NCBI RefSeq assembly: GCF_027596085.1
Contig: NC_072466.1
Coordinates: 21,348,905 to 21,412,904, forward strand
From: Anoplopoma fimbria
Lineage: Eukaryota; Chordata; Actinopteri; Perciformes; Anoplopomatidae
Length of the DNA stretch: 64,000 nucleotides
Direction: 5' to 3'
Numbering within the stretch: the stretch's first letter is position 1; every line of letters starts with the position of its first letter. Under the pieces are notes generated by a model that saw nothing but the letters and a program-made list of their open reading frames with translations, ran no database searches and was not told the DNA's origin. Position numbers and translations under genes: made by a program. Positions 31,781-53,161 of the stretch are shown here, one piece after another.

Positions 31781-34185
31781 AGCCACGGGATCATCTCACA
31801 GTGTAAATCCAGCCTGCACAGCCCCAGATAAACAGTACGTGACCCAGGCGCGGGAGAGGGTGCGCTTGCAGTTGTTCCCTTCCCTCAGTTTCAGGACGGG
31901 TCCCCGAAATGACTCATCTGAGAGATGCGCTTAATCCCATTTAGACGTGTCCGCCACGGATGCACCAGATTTTTCATGAGTGGACCCGTTACCTGCCCGG
32001 TCGCAACACGTAAACCTGGTTATCGTCAGCGTAGACGTGGAATTGACGAACTGTGAGCATCAAAGAGGTCAAGCGCGAAGGTCATCCAGGTTGCGATGAT
32101 GTTGCAATTACATGCAACAGTGACGGAAGAATCACACTTCCTGGGTATCTTGCTTTAGGAACTCTTATCTCATGTAGATGTGGAGCAAACAGAGTGAGTG
32201 TAAATAAAAAAAACTGCATCTTATCCTCATCCCATATCCCGCATAGCCTATAACACTCTCACATACACATCGGCACTCATATTAAGTGGAGATGCAATAC
32301 TCTTTATATTCATATTCCTTTTGAGGCACCATCATATCAGATCAATTGAGCATATCATTGCTATTGTTTCCATCAGATGCACTCGCAGGGTTTCTTTTAA
32401 TTGGGGTACGTATTTGCACCTGAGGGTAGATCCATTCCCAGTGTAAGATACAATATCTATCATAGGGGAACTCACACCAACAATCATTTAATTTAGTCCA
32501 CATGAAGTCTGTTTTTATAGCTCCGAAATAATATTCTCCCTGCGCGGTTCAACTTGGATGATGGTACACTGAGAGCAGAGTGCAGCGCAGACGCGTCGCC
32601 TTTTGATTTAGCTGATAAACTGTCTCATAGTTTATTCTTTAAGAGAAAAACGGCGGACGCTGTTTTCAGAGCGTTGCATTCGCATACATCTTTGACTCTT
32701 TGTATTAAAGTTTAACAGGGTTGTTTAGCTATTTTTTTTAATACTTCTAAGAGGCCAGAAAAGAAAGTGCACTGACGTTGGGAGGAGGTGTTTCATGATG
32801 CTGACATCATGCTAAACCACAGAGAATACGTTATAAAAAGTGAAAATGTCAGTGGTCAAAGCAAAAATCAGCCGTAGACTTTTGTAAAACAAAAGGTTAT
32901 TAACACAACATGGACATTGCGCCCTTAATGGTGCACCCTGTCCCCAGACTGCGTGGCTGAAATTTCTGCAAAGTGTTAGCTGACACGGTGTCATCACTGA
33001 TCTGGTTGCTGTTAAGCTGCGTTGACACCTGCACTAATCCATTGGACATGGAGCCCGAGGGGGAAAGCAATCTAGCACAGCCAGACAAGCTCGCCACTTT
33101 TATCAAGGTGAGGACAGTGATGCCGGAAATTTTTTTTGATGAACTGCAAAAGTACTGGTGCATGATGGGAGAGGGTGCAACAGATAGGGGAATATCTGGC
33201 TAACTTTGCCGTTGAGATTGCCCAGTAGATCATTCTGTAATCACCCAGAGGATTTGTATTTGCGAAACACTGCAAGCAGTCTTAATGATTGTTGACACAG
33301 AGTAAAAAAAAATCCTGTAATCAGTTCAATCATAGCACAAGCAGCAGAAATCCTAAAAGCTTTTATTAGCTGATTAGAGATAGAGGGTGTTCATCATGTA
33401 CTGGCAAACCAGTAAAACGGAATAATAAATTGCGAATTAAATTATGACATTCTTTTGCAACAGTGTGAGGTAAGATTTAAACCACATTTTAGATTTATAT
33501 AAAATATATTTACAAAAATGTAATTAGTTATTTGATCTTTGCATGATCTATTTTTAATTGTTAAAAAATCTGATATTGAGTGGCCTCTCTGATAGATAAA
33601 TATAGATTTTACAATAATAAGCTTATAAGCAGAGGTACATTTTTACACAAAACTAAATAAGTTGACACAGAACACTTAACATTCTAAAATACATTTTTCC
33701 GATCAGTCCGGTAAAATCTCTGACTCGCTCCTGTAAATGTGTTCCTTTCCTCATGAGACGTTTCCCCCATGTGAAGTCATCTATCTGTGAACGGCACATT
33801 AACCACCCATTTTCTCCCCGTCTGCGCCAGTATCGCCTTTACTGATAATGGGAAAAGATTATGCACATTCATTACCATTATCATTAAAATCATCATTATC
33901 ATGCGCTTGGCATAATAACGTTAATAACTGGTTCACTTCTCCAGCCTTTTATTTGTCCTACTGGAGCTGCTTTAGGTTGAATAAAATAGCTTTTGTCAAT
34001 GTTTCTTTGAAGTCTTTGTGGGATGTATTTAATGTGACATATAATACTCCATGATCAATCAAAAGGGAAAACCATAAATAAGCTGCTTTTGGAGAGGCAT
34101 TCACTGACTTCTAACAGTGCAATTTGAAATCAAATATTAGTGAAAACTATTACTACTACTATTTTTATTTTCTATAGATATATAT

Positions 34186-34291
34186 TTTTTCTTATATATA
34201 TATATATACTATTTTCTTTCTTTATATATATGTATATATATAAAGAAAGAAATTTTCTTTCTTTATATATATGTATATATATAAAGAAAAG

Positions 34292-34334
<43 letters not shown>

Positions 34335-34335
34335 C
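34186..34335. repeat. AT-rich tract with two tandem palindromes and (TA)n
   Basis: TTCTTTCTTTATATATAT is followed by its inverse, and the whole palindrome is repeated at once (34211-34290). A run of TA units ends near 34332. Confidence 0.85.
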
Positions 34336-35172
34336 TTTTCTAGTATAATTGTAGCTCAATCTGAATTACTTTTTATTTATTTGTCTATTAAATATATTTG
34401 TTGGATTTAAGTCAGGTACACTTTAGCCCAATGTAAAGTGCAACTAAGTGTCTAACTGCTCTCTCAGCACCACGTAGGACTTTCTCTCCTGCTAATTAAG
34501 TAATAATCAGGTGCGATGTGGGTCCTGCTGACGGTGACTGTGGTACCTTCAGAGCCTCAGGGACACAATCAGAGTAATGGAAAACAAGGTGGGTTGAGGA
34601 GGATTATTTACAGGTGAGGAGGGTTATATATATATAAATAACAAAGCCAGAAACAGACAAAGCAGAAAACTCAATTTTGAAAAAAAAGGGTGGATGAAAG
34701 AGGGAGAATCCTTACAGTGGTTGCCCTACAGTGACATTTCCCCCAGGATCTATTAACCACTGGTTTGTGCATACCCCAGACAACAAGTCCTCTTCTAATT
34801 AACTGCTCTCTCCTCTCTGAACAAGTGTCTTTTTTCAGCTCTAACTCGTTTAACTGCATTGTCTCTCCATACAGGTAGACTCACACTCATATGAACAACC
34901 AAAAAGAAAGTCACACTTGAGCACTTCCTTACCTGTATCTGTGACGTAAAGGTCTTAGAGTCGTCCGTCTGCTGCTTACAGGACACTTTTGGTGGCTCAG
35001 CTCGTATCCTTAGGCTACAGCTTTCAACAACTGAAACGCATGCCTCCTCTGAGGCTTCTTATAATGGCACACCCCTTCCCTCCTGGCTCAACCCTCCAGT
35101 CCCCCCCACCACCAGCACCACCAGCACCTCCCTCCCTTCCCCTGTACATTCACCACTCCCATAGAGAAGGGC

Positions 35173-35173
35173 T

Positions 35174-35208
<35 letters not shown>
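35173..35208. repeat. (GA)n microsatellite
   Basis: Nearly pure GA run interrupted by one AAAG. Confidence 0.85.
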
Positions 35209-37889
35209 TGGGTGGATTCCCCCATTCTGTTACGCACAAAAAAACACACAACCCGTGACCCCCTCCATTGCTGACGTAGCAAGGCATCGCCTACGCCACC
35301 TGTTTTGTCTTCATCAAGCCAGCTAATGGGGCTCTAAAAATACGAAAATATCATCCACCAGGAGATTGATTCAGAATTCCTATGTGTCAGGTATCCATTA
35401 AACCGGCTGCCAAGGTCAGAGGGGAACAATGGCATATTGAATCAGATGTTTACCCCAGAAAATCAAGTTGAAAACAAATGAGGAAAGCATTGCCGTGGAG
35501 ATGAGCACAGGTCAATAAGGTTTTGCTGGGGAGGGGGGTTTGTTGGTGGCACCACACCTGAATAGAAGACTTTATTCTTCTTGAGAATAAAAGAGTGAAC
35601 AATGTAGAGCAGTCGATGGACAGAGTACGCAACCAGTCTGGGTCTGCAATAAAGGAGGTTTGTGTGAGTCACGCAGGAGATTTGGGGATGGAAAACAAGT
35701 CCCGAAGTCCCGGGAGCTTTTTCTCTGTAGTGATACATGTTGAGTGTTCAGTCGAGGTGAACCAGAGGTATAACAAACAGGAAATACAGAGACATAATTG
35801 ATATTTTAAAGTAGCAATGTCCGTACTTATGAACCTACATGGAATTATCACGTGAAGGTGCAGCTCGTTGTTTAGCAGCAGCAGGAAGCTGTTGTCAGGG
35901 AAAAAATAAAGTATTTGGTCATAAGCTATAGTATTGGGCCTGGATGAAATGTTAAAGGGGATCACCACCTAAATAAAAAATTCAGACGAAGTACAGTTCA
36001 ATCAACAATTGTGACCATGAGCTACTCTCTTTAAACCCAAAACCAGAGAAGTCTAGAACGTGTGGAGCTGCTTCATAGACAATGAATGGGAGACTGATTT
36101 TGTTTTTATTTTTTGATACCCAAATGAGCTTGATTCTATTGTAGTGTTCTCAGTTATTAAACCGAAAATGTGCCCATATACTCTGAACATTCATTGTCGT
36201 CTAGAACATCTTTCCCAATTCATTGTCTATGGAGCATCTCAAGACTTTATTCTTGATGAAATCACAAATTTAAGTTTGGCAACAACTGTTCACGCCACTT
36301 ATATTTTTAGACAGGAATCATTTTGAAAATGGGCGTAGTTCCCCTTTAATGGATCACCACAGTTATTTTCCTGAGAGGGACTTGATCGACCACAAATATC
36401 TGGGGATCATCAAAGTCATTAGGATACATAGAGTGATGCAGGGATTACCTGTTTTTGTAGGCACATCCGGAATTTAGCATGGACTATTGCAGAGAAATAA
36501 CTTGTTGGCAAACAATTATGATACTTAAACGTTTTGTTCATCGAGATAAGCTTCACAAATGAACAGAACTTTTATTCATTTTTGAAGCGTGAATGCAATC
36601 AGCAGAAGTATAAAGCTAAGGTTAGGCTACAAACAAACTACACCACGGTCACATGAGCCTGAGTAAACACAACGAGGCTGTGAAGGCGGACTAATCTGTG
36701 TGATGATGACATCTATGATGATTTTAATGTTTTATTCGACAATATAGAAAATGTCAGCATAAAGCACATTTTTGAAGAACAAAACATTTAAATCTTTAAT
36801 GCTTGTGTTAACCATTCAATAAAACACAATGACTTTGAGACGAGAGAAGTGGAAGTGCAGAAATGCTGACTCATTTCCTGGATTTAGGACTCACTCCTGT
36901 AGCACTCTATTGGTTGTAAGCCTTGAATGTTTTTGAAAAATGTTGCACCAATCCAACTACTAGATGTAGAGATATTAAACTGGAGAAGATAAAACTTTGA
37001 CTTGCTGGTGGCGCTAGAATCAGGAAACCACCACAGTCTTTAGGATTCATCCTCTGGGGACCATGAATGTCTGTAAAACTTGTCATGGCAATTTAGCCAA
37101 TAATTGTTGATGTATTTCAGTCTATACCAAATATTTGGACCGACCGACCGTGGCTACCGGCTCAGTAGCAAATGACTGCAATATGCCATGGTGCCATCAT
37201 AATGATTAAGTTTCTGTTAAACACAATAGCCACAGCAAAATAAAATTATTTTCTGGTGTTGAAGTCACACTTCAAATCCTCCTGGTGGTGAGCTGGCATT
37301 ACATTTAGCCCCCTGTGAAAAGTGTGAATGCTGGCCCTGAACCTGCATGCGGTCTGATAGTGATGGATGAATTGGGTACATAGACAGAGCCCCACGGTGC
37401 GGCTGAGATAAGGAGCCCAGAAGAACAAGCAGCCATCGTGAGGGCCTGTCTGTCATTGATATGGCCATTATCCACCGGCTGTCCAGTGTACACACACGCT
37501 TCCTCTGGTGGCCAAGAGGCAGTGATTACCCCAATGACGGAGAAGGTCGAGCTTAACCTGCCACGCGTCACATCAAAACCTTGATGATTTTTGTTCATTC
37601 TCTTGTAAATGTCGTGAAAATGAAGCTGTTGGAATCTTGTGTCTCAATGTGAGGTAATCTATCTGAAAATATTGGGTTTTCTTCAATTCATAAAAGAAAT
37701 GGTGATGTGACATGGTCTGTAAAAGGAATTTTTAGAGGAGAATAATATTAATTCCACCGATAGTCCTCTAAAATAGTATTTATTTCTGGCATGGACTAAA
37801 GCCCAACCTGTTCCCAGTGCTGTTGTCTAAGACTGAAGCTTTCATCATTCCCTAATTCTCCACGAGGATTAGCAACGCAAATATCCTTC

Positions 37890-38348
37890 TATAGAAATGT
37901 GGAATTGGTTTCCAAACGGGCATATCACAACATTAAAGCTGTAGACGGTCCATAATAAGAAATGTATTGATTTGTATCAATGGAAACATGGTAGATAATT
38001 GAATCAGAGAATGATGACTAAAATGCTCTAAGGAGAAAGAAACATTGCAAGGTGTTTCATATGCACCATTTTAGTCATATCTGAGACAGGAGGCTAAAGT
38101 ATAAATGTATTGTCTGTCCCTAGACGACAGTTACCGATAATGAACTCTACTTTCCAATAAACAGACATAAGCACTTGGTGGTATTTTGCTGAATTTGCAT
38201 TGAAATACATTTGCATATACAGTGCGTTCCACTGTTTAGGCCTAGTGGCCAAGTTAGACTTTAACAACTAGATTTAGGAGATTCATTTTAATAGCCCAAC
38301 ACGTTGGGCTGACTGCTGTTGGGCTTCCTGACAAAACTGACCGTTATT
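37890..38348 (+). repeat. Local duplication, copy 1 (empty site)
   Basis: 459 bp nearly identical to 41041-41633 apart from the insertion in that copy. I count three substitutions and two small indels (2 and 5 bases). Near its end is the palindrome AGCCCAACACGTTGGGCT. No terminal inverted repeat or target duplication frames the unit, so it could be a segmental duplication or a dispersed element. Confidence 0.9.
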
Positions 38349-40659
38349 CAGATCATATCCGCCATTAAAGTCAAACTCCTTGTCTCCTCTCCATCCAATC
38401 CATCTGAGGTGTTTTACCCTCCTAAACCCAATGATGTGAAACTGGGGAGGTTTATGGCGTCCCTGGGCTTTCCCCTTGTCAAGACACAACTGACTGATAT
38501 TAACAGCAGGGCCGAAAATGAGTTTTTGTCCTGGAAAAGAATTGCATTATCATCCAAAAAAAGCTGCCTTCATTTCGCACGGAGGAAGAATTACAGCTCG
38601 CTGATCTGAGAAACCTGCAGCGTCAACCACCGAAAGACTCCAGGAAAGTTTGATTCTGGAGCATAAGCAGTCAGCGAGCCATATGGCAGTATCTCATGTG
38701 TTTGTATATATCGATCTCATTGCATAACACCCTTCCGGGCCCTTTCCTTGGGGGGCATCTGAAACCAGAAAAAGCACTTTTTCTCTCATAGAAAACAATG
38801 CAATGTAAGGACACTGGGCTCGGCACAATCTAGACACCGGGATGGTGGCAGACAATGTGGAAGGCTCGCCTGTGAAAAGCTGGCTTACTGAGGAAGAACC
38901 ATCATTTGTAAAAAGAGTGACTGCTGTGAAATTGAGTGCGCGACGCAGAGAAGATGTTTACTCTTTGCAGGGAGGGGGTGCAGTATAGACCTCGGGATTA
39001 AATGCAAGAGGTTCTGACCTCAATCAAGGAAATAATTACTGTTGCCCCTCCTGTTGGTGGACTCCATAATTAGCAAGCAAAGCCTCCACAGAAACACAAT
39101 TAGTCTGAAAACAGAGGTGATTAAAACTATAATTCTTATTGGACTCGTTAACATCTTTTTTTTGGGGGGGGGGCTGGAATGCTTTATTGAATTTGTCGGG
39201 AAATTCAATTCTGGCGACTGCGAGCGGGTCCCACCAAATATTTCCCTAATACATTCTGCAGCGTGAGTGCACTCTATATTACGCCCGATGTCTGCATCCA
39301 GATATCTGTCAAAGCGAGTGAGATATGATAATAGAACAGAGGGCATGTGCCTTTAAATAAAAACAAGTCGAGTGTGACTGCCTCCATCTACCTCAAGTAA
39401 TGAAGAGGATTCATGATTGGCATCACTGATAAAAGCTATGGATCACATAAGAACTCACACATATCACACACACACACAAACACTTCAGAGACGTTCTTTT
39501 TTTCTCTCTTACTGTGTGCTTCCGTGCAATGAATCACCATGTTTCCTATTATATTCCCTCAGAAGAACAAACACACACTCACACACCAATGCCGTTATCT
39601 GTCATCATCACCACGGTTGCCGCTGCACCACCAAAAAACAGTCGATACTGATGCAGCACCCACTCATTGTTGTGTGTGTGTGTGTGTTTTGTTCAGATGG
39701 TCTTTTGTGATTAAATGGGGACTGCAGCAACAAGGGAAGTTTAGTGTTTTTGCACTTCCAGTGCTTTTTGTCAAATGAAATGGCTTGATTACAAAAGTGT
39801 CCCATTTCATGTAGGCTACCTATTCAGATTTAACACTTTAGTAAGGTATTATCAGCATTTCTATATAGCCTTTTTTTTTTTTAAAACAAATGCTGCTCAG
39901 TACTGAAACCCGAGGACCCACTGAAGCATTTATTTTAGTCTAATGGATCCTGGACTATGAGTCTACCAAACTCACTCTCTGAGCAAAGTCTTCTGAATGT
40001 GCGGGAGATAATGTTTTGGAATCATGATAATCATACGGAAATCATAATAACAACCTAATAATAATTATTATTATCATAATCATAATATTCATAATAATAG
40101 TAATTCTAATAAACGTACAAATACTATGGACACGTCATTAACTTTTCTGTTGTAACTATATTGCATCTCACACAAACTGTTTACATGTCTACTATGATGA
40201 GACACTTGCTAATATTGCCTAATTTCCACACTGACAAACCTTGCAGCATTGTTTAGCATTGTTTATTGGATGTAATATCACTTTAACGTGTTAAAATGTA
40301 TTGGCGTCACATAAAATACAGGTTTCACTGACTATTGTCACTCTTACTTGGATTGCTTGTGTTTGGGTGGTTGTTCGGTTTTAATAGATATTCTTAGATT
40401 TCATTATGATTAAATTAATTAATTAATTTAAATTTTTATTTCTTTGTTTGTTTTTAGTGTTTTATTATTATATTTGATTATTGTGATTGTTCTACCCTGT
40501 GCAGCACCTTGAGATTTCTTTGTATTTTAAAGTGTGCTATATAAATAAAATCCATTATTATTATTCTTACTGATATCAACAGTCCGTTTTTATACCTTTA
40601 AACAGCATGAACCCAGCTGACAAACGTTGCATAATGGCTGACATGTTTCGAATTGGACC

Positions 40660-40760
40660 ACGCCCCTTGGCTCTGCTACCAACCAATCACAGCACGTAGC
40701 TGAATGTATGTAACCAATCACAGCACCTGGCTGAATTTATGTAACCAATCACAATGCACG
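40660..40760 (+). promoter_or_regulatory. Likely kinase promoter with three phased CCAAT boxes
   Basis: CCAAT occurs at 40683, 40714 and 40745, each starting a 31-bp repeat (CCAATCACAGCAC, then TGAATNTATGTAA); the third unit is partial. A CCACGCCCC box lies just upstream at about 40659. There is no TATA box. CCAATCA is the NF-Y core, and 31-33 bp spacing is known from NF-Y promoters of cell-cycle genes. Assignment to the kinase is inferred from position, about 1.3 kb before its ATG and just before a candidate first exon. Confidence 0.55.
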
Positions 40761-40935
40761 TAAACACGGAGCGGGACGTTCTGAATTGAATTGCGGAAGT
40801 CTCTAGCATTAGCTGGTAGAGTTGTTGTACTGCTGTTTTTAGTTGTTTGTTGACAATAAATAATCCAAAATTCGTTGAACATGGTGGGAGACGGGTTGTC
40901 CATCCAGTAGGTTCACGTATATCCAGGTCTGGAGG
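40761..40935 (+). other. Candidate 5' non-coding exon of the kinase gene
   Basis: After the CCAAT repeats comes sequence ending GGAGG|GTAAGT, a strong donor at 40936. A TTTCTCTTAG acceptor at 41972 would join it 35 bp before the kinase ATG at 42008. The transcription start is not defined. Confidence 0.45.
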
Positions 40936-41040
40936 GTAAGTTTGAAGTGTGAAACACAGAGAGCCCGTAACGTCAGAGCTCTGTGTGTCGCTTCCCTTTT
41001 AAACTGACGCCATGTTAAACGTATTCAGTAACTTCCTGCA

Positions 41041-41633
41041 TATAGAAATGTGGAATTGGTTTCCAAACGGGCATATCACAACATTAAAGCTGTAGACGGT
41101 CCATAATAAGAAATGTATTGATTTGTATCAATGGAAACATGGTAGATAATTGAATCAGAATGATGACTAAAATGCTCTAAGGAGAACATTGCAAGGTGTT
41201 TCATATACACCATTTTAGTCATATCTGAGACAGGAGGCTAAAGTATAAATGTATTGTCTGTCCCTAGACGACAGCTACCGATAATGAACTCTACTTTCCA
41301 ATAAACAGACATAAGCACTTGGTGGTATTTTGCTGAATTTGCATTGAAATACATTACATTTACATTACATTACAGTCATTTAGCAGATGCTTTTATCCAA
41401 AGCGACTTACAGGAAGTGTATTCAACATAGGTATTCAAGAGAACTACTAGTCACCAGAAGTCATAAGTGCATCTCCTTTCTCCTTGCAAATACATTTGCA
41501 TATACAGTGCGTTCCACTGTTTAGGCCTAGTGGCCAAGTTAGACTTTAACAACTAGATTTAGGAGATTCATTTTAAAAGCCCAACACGTTGGGCTGACTG
41601 CTGTTGGGCTTCCTGACAAAACTGACCGTTATT
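41041..41633 (+). repeat. Local duplication, copy 2 (with insertion)
   Basis: Same unit as 37890-38348, same orientation, 3.1 kb away. It contains 132 extra bases (41356-41487) plus a 9-base duplication; these with the 7 bases of small indels account exactly for the length difference (593 versus 459). It lies inside the likely first intron of the kinase gene. Confidence 0.9.
41356..41487. mobile_element. 132-bp repeat insertion with 9-bp target duplication
   Basis: AAATACATT flanks both sides (41347-41355 and 41488-41496) and occurs once at the matching empty site in copy 1. The insert starts with ACATTTACATTACATT, then the TTTAGCAGATGCTTTTATCC core also seen at the window start, and ends CTCCTTTCTCCTTGC. 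It is a short dispersed fish element; its class is not clear from length alone. Confidence 0.8.
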
Positions 41634-42007
41634 ATATATGTTCTCGAGGAAGCTGAGAGTGTAGTCATTGGTATAGTACAAGAACGTCGACTTGCATACA
41701 AACAGAAGAAAGCTAACTTTAGTCATTTAGGGAGTGAGCATCGTCAGCACATAACGTTACAGTAACGTAATGTGAAGTGTAACGTTAGCGTGTTGAATAC
41801 CCAGCTGCCCCAGCGTAGCTCTGAACTCTGAAACGTTTGCGAGCTATTTGACAGTCAACGTAACACTGCTGTCAATACTAAACCCTCACTTAATAGTTCT
41901 GTACGTTAACATGAGCTACGTGTCACTTTTATCATGATAACCATCGTTTTTTTTGGGGGGGGTTTCTCTTAGCACGCAGTCACATCAGGCTCCAGCCCCT
42001 GTAAGAG

Positions 42008-50279
<8,272 letters not shown>

Positions 50280-50971
50280 CAAAGTGCACTTAAGAGACTA
50301 CAATGGCTTTAACCACCGAAGCCACTATACTGTAATATTGATTGCGGTGCTTTCGTACATGTGTAAGCAATAGCCACTTTGCTGCCACAGGGAAGTGGGG
50401 ATAAGAAATATGTATGATTACATGAGATTGCAGGTGCTTTTCTTTTTGCTGAAACGGCTCGATTTCTAAACTGTGTAGGAAACCACATAAAGGGAAAAAC
50501 ACAGGAAATTCAAAGATATTCATGTCCATACAGAGATCTAGAGGGAGTTCCTCGAGCTTTACTTGACGTAGGAGCCATGCTGTTGCTAAGGGCTTGAGTG
50601 CTTGACATAGAAAATCAATTTAAGCATGTACATACGGCTGAAATATAATGTAAGGGATTACTGCTGCTGCTGCTTCTTGTCCGGGGACTCCCCATTATCT
50701 CAGCCTCTTTTCTGGTGATGAATTTTACTTGATTTGTGGACATTTTTTTGTAAATATCTTACCCAAATATTTCCGCCCCACACTGATGTAGCAGGGAACT
50801 TCCGATGTCTTAAATATGTACAGAAAGTGATAAAAATGTATATATATATATATATTTGTAGTGCAGTAGTAGTTACTGAAGTCTTTATTGTTGTTGACAC
50901 CGTGTCAGCAACGGGTGTCGTTTTATTTTTTTTGTGGACTTAATTTGTGTTTTTCCTCCAAATACTTTGTG

Positions 50972-50977
50972 AATAAA
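50972..50977 (+). terminator. Probable kinase-gene polyadenylation signal
   Basis: AATAAATAA about 700 bp after the kinase stop. The 3'UTR between holds a short (TA)n run near 50838. Confidence 0.5.
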
Positions 50978-51889
50978 TAAGTTGGAGTAAAGTGTCAAAA
51001 TGTGTGATGGTTTTAAGTTAACATACAAAACTAAAAGTCCCAACAAAAAAGTTTTGGACTAAATATTTGACAAATTTAAATACAACTTTTGAAAATGTCC
51101 ATGTTTGTAAGTGTTTATGTTGTAATATTTTTGCCTCGTCATTGCACCAGTTTGCTCTGAGTCGGTGACTTTTTGGAATGTCGCTTGCTTGAAGTGCAGA
51201 GAGGATTTTGAAAGTGAGGTCAAACTCTGGTGCTGTGTGAGCATCTTTGTCTATCTGCACTGAAAAGTGAAGCGGTCCAGCAGCACCAGTCTCTGTGACT
51301 AACGACCAGTAATCGACCATCCCCACAGGAACAGGAAATTAAAGCCGGTCATTAGGACGCTTGCTGATCATATCTAGGCCCAGTTCAAAGCATTTATTAC
51401 TGGTCATCAGTCTTGCTCATTGACTGTCCATATCTATTTTTTTTTTATCCTCATATGCCTGAAAAAAATAGATAAGTGTCCAGGAAACCTTTTCAAAATG
51501 AATGTCATTTAAATGAACCTGAACTAACTTTTATAAGATGATTAGTAACATTATTTAAAACTCACGCTTTGCTGAAGTGAGGATGGTGACCCACAGTAGA
51601 AAAATACAGCATTAAAATAAAGGTAACCATCCCCCCCCCCACCCCCGTTCTCTCAGCCATCCTTGTGGTGTGGACGTCAGAGGGACAAGTGGAGGTTTAA
51701 GCTAGGGAGGCTAGCTCAGCTAACCTCTGTGCTCCCAGCTCAACGCCTTGCGCTCTGCTTGGCCGGCCAATAGCTCACTCACACGACCTTTGAACTTCCC
51801 AACTTCTTAAGTGAGTTTAGAGGAATTGACACAACCTTTTAGGGTTGAATGTGTTTCAAGTTAGGTGGGAAATTGTCCCCATGATTAAA

Positions 51890-52120
51890 GGGCCAGTGTG
51901 CATTGTTGTGGTGCATCTAGTGGTGAGTTTGCAGATGGCAGCCAACTGAAACTTCCCACTTGTGACAAGAGTGTAGGAGCACTATGGTGGCCGACGGTAA
52001 CCATAACACAATGGTTCTTTTTAGGTGATGATTGTACACTGAAGAAAACATACATATTAATTATTAATTATATTCCGCCTGACATAGATCCCCCCTACAT
52101 GCTACACACTGTTCCTTTAA
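51890..52120 (+). repeat. Dispersed repeat (CATCTAGTGGTGAG family), copy 2
   Basis: GTGCATCTAGTGGTGAGTTT, AACTTCCCACTTGTG, CTATGGTGGCC and CACTGAAGAAAACATAC follow the order of the copy at 11745-11985. The right end extends to a CTACACACTGTTCCTTT-like terminus. Confidence 0.65.
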
Positions 52121-52974
52121 TCGTGACTGGTATTATATATTTGGGTCTGATTTTGTAGATTCTTTTGCAAGTCTGTCTTAATACAGCACTAAAAGCCCAT
52201 CTGTTAATTTAAAGAATTATTTCAATCATTGGCTATAATGGACCACTTTGACCAGTACCAATATTGATATCAAAAGGCACAATACACGGGATCCAGAACA
52301 TTAATACAGCAGCAAACAACTATTATGTATGTAAAGATATAGAGGAGTAATGTCTAACTGAGCAGAGAATGAAGTCTCTCTCCCTCTGTGTTTTTTTTTA
52401 TCAGAGCTTCTTTGTGCATGTGAGCGTGCCCCACTGGTTAGTTCACGACCGCCGCTCTGTACTGCGCTCATACGGCGGCTACATCTGGTAACGCCAACGT
52501 TCAGAAGTGGCCCAGCTGTCGCCATGTTGAGAGCTTTTGCAAGGCAACGTTGCACCCTTAAAGTGGAACAATTTTAAAGAATCGGCACTTTTTTGAGTCT
52601 GCAACTCTTCGAGTAATTTTTCGATGTGTATATTTAAATTGCATATCTAAAAGTGTTTACTCATAGTGATATCTTGCATCCATTTCTGTCTTTTACAACT
52701 AAGTCGTGTAAACTGCTGATGTGTTACACTACACTGCATTATTCACAATGAACTGAAATTAGATAATGCATGCGTGTGGGGAGTAGAATATGTACAGCAA
52801 CACACTCCTTTTCTCTTCTTCTACTCCAAATTTTTGTAGACCAGTCCCGCAACGTTAGCTTCAGTAGAGTTTAACTGAACTTGCTTGACTTCTACTGTTG
52901 TTGCAGTAAAGATTAGACCAAACTCTGCCTCCCCTACAGCACAAATCAGCTCAGCACAGAGGCTGAGCGGAGCG

Positions 52975-53161
52975 GTGGGGGTGGGTGTGTGGGCGGGGGG
53001 GGGAAGTCCTTTCACATTTCACAGCTGATAGCAGGAGTGAGCGAGCACAGAGAGCGAGAGAGAAATCTAAATGTGGGCCGGTTCCACTATGCGTCAGGAC
53101 TGCAACACCAACACACAGCGCAGTCACGACACAAGGGGTGGGGGGGGGGGGGGTGGGGGGG
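52975..53161 (+). other. Two G-run clusters
   Basis: GGTGGGGGTGGGTGTGTGGG then a nine-G run, and 130 bp later a run of G broken by single T's. Both could form G-quadruplexes on the plus strand. Confidence 0.6.

Larger units (their letters stand above)
22092..40640. other. 18.5-kb intergenic region, no gene supported
   Basis: Lies between the divergent pnoc and kinase genes. It holds the repeats listed separately and otherwise unique AT-rich DNA. No open frame over 130 codons shows a recognisable domain or a splice-consistent partner. Distal regulatory elements are plausible given the size and the neuropeptide neighbour, but nothing in a single sequence proves them. Confidence 0.5.

Noticed and set aside
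38319..38609. 96-codon frame after duplication copy 1
   Set aside because: It crosses the edge of the repeat and has no recognisable domain or conserved splice signals.
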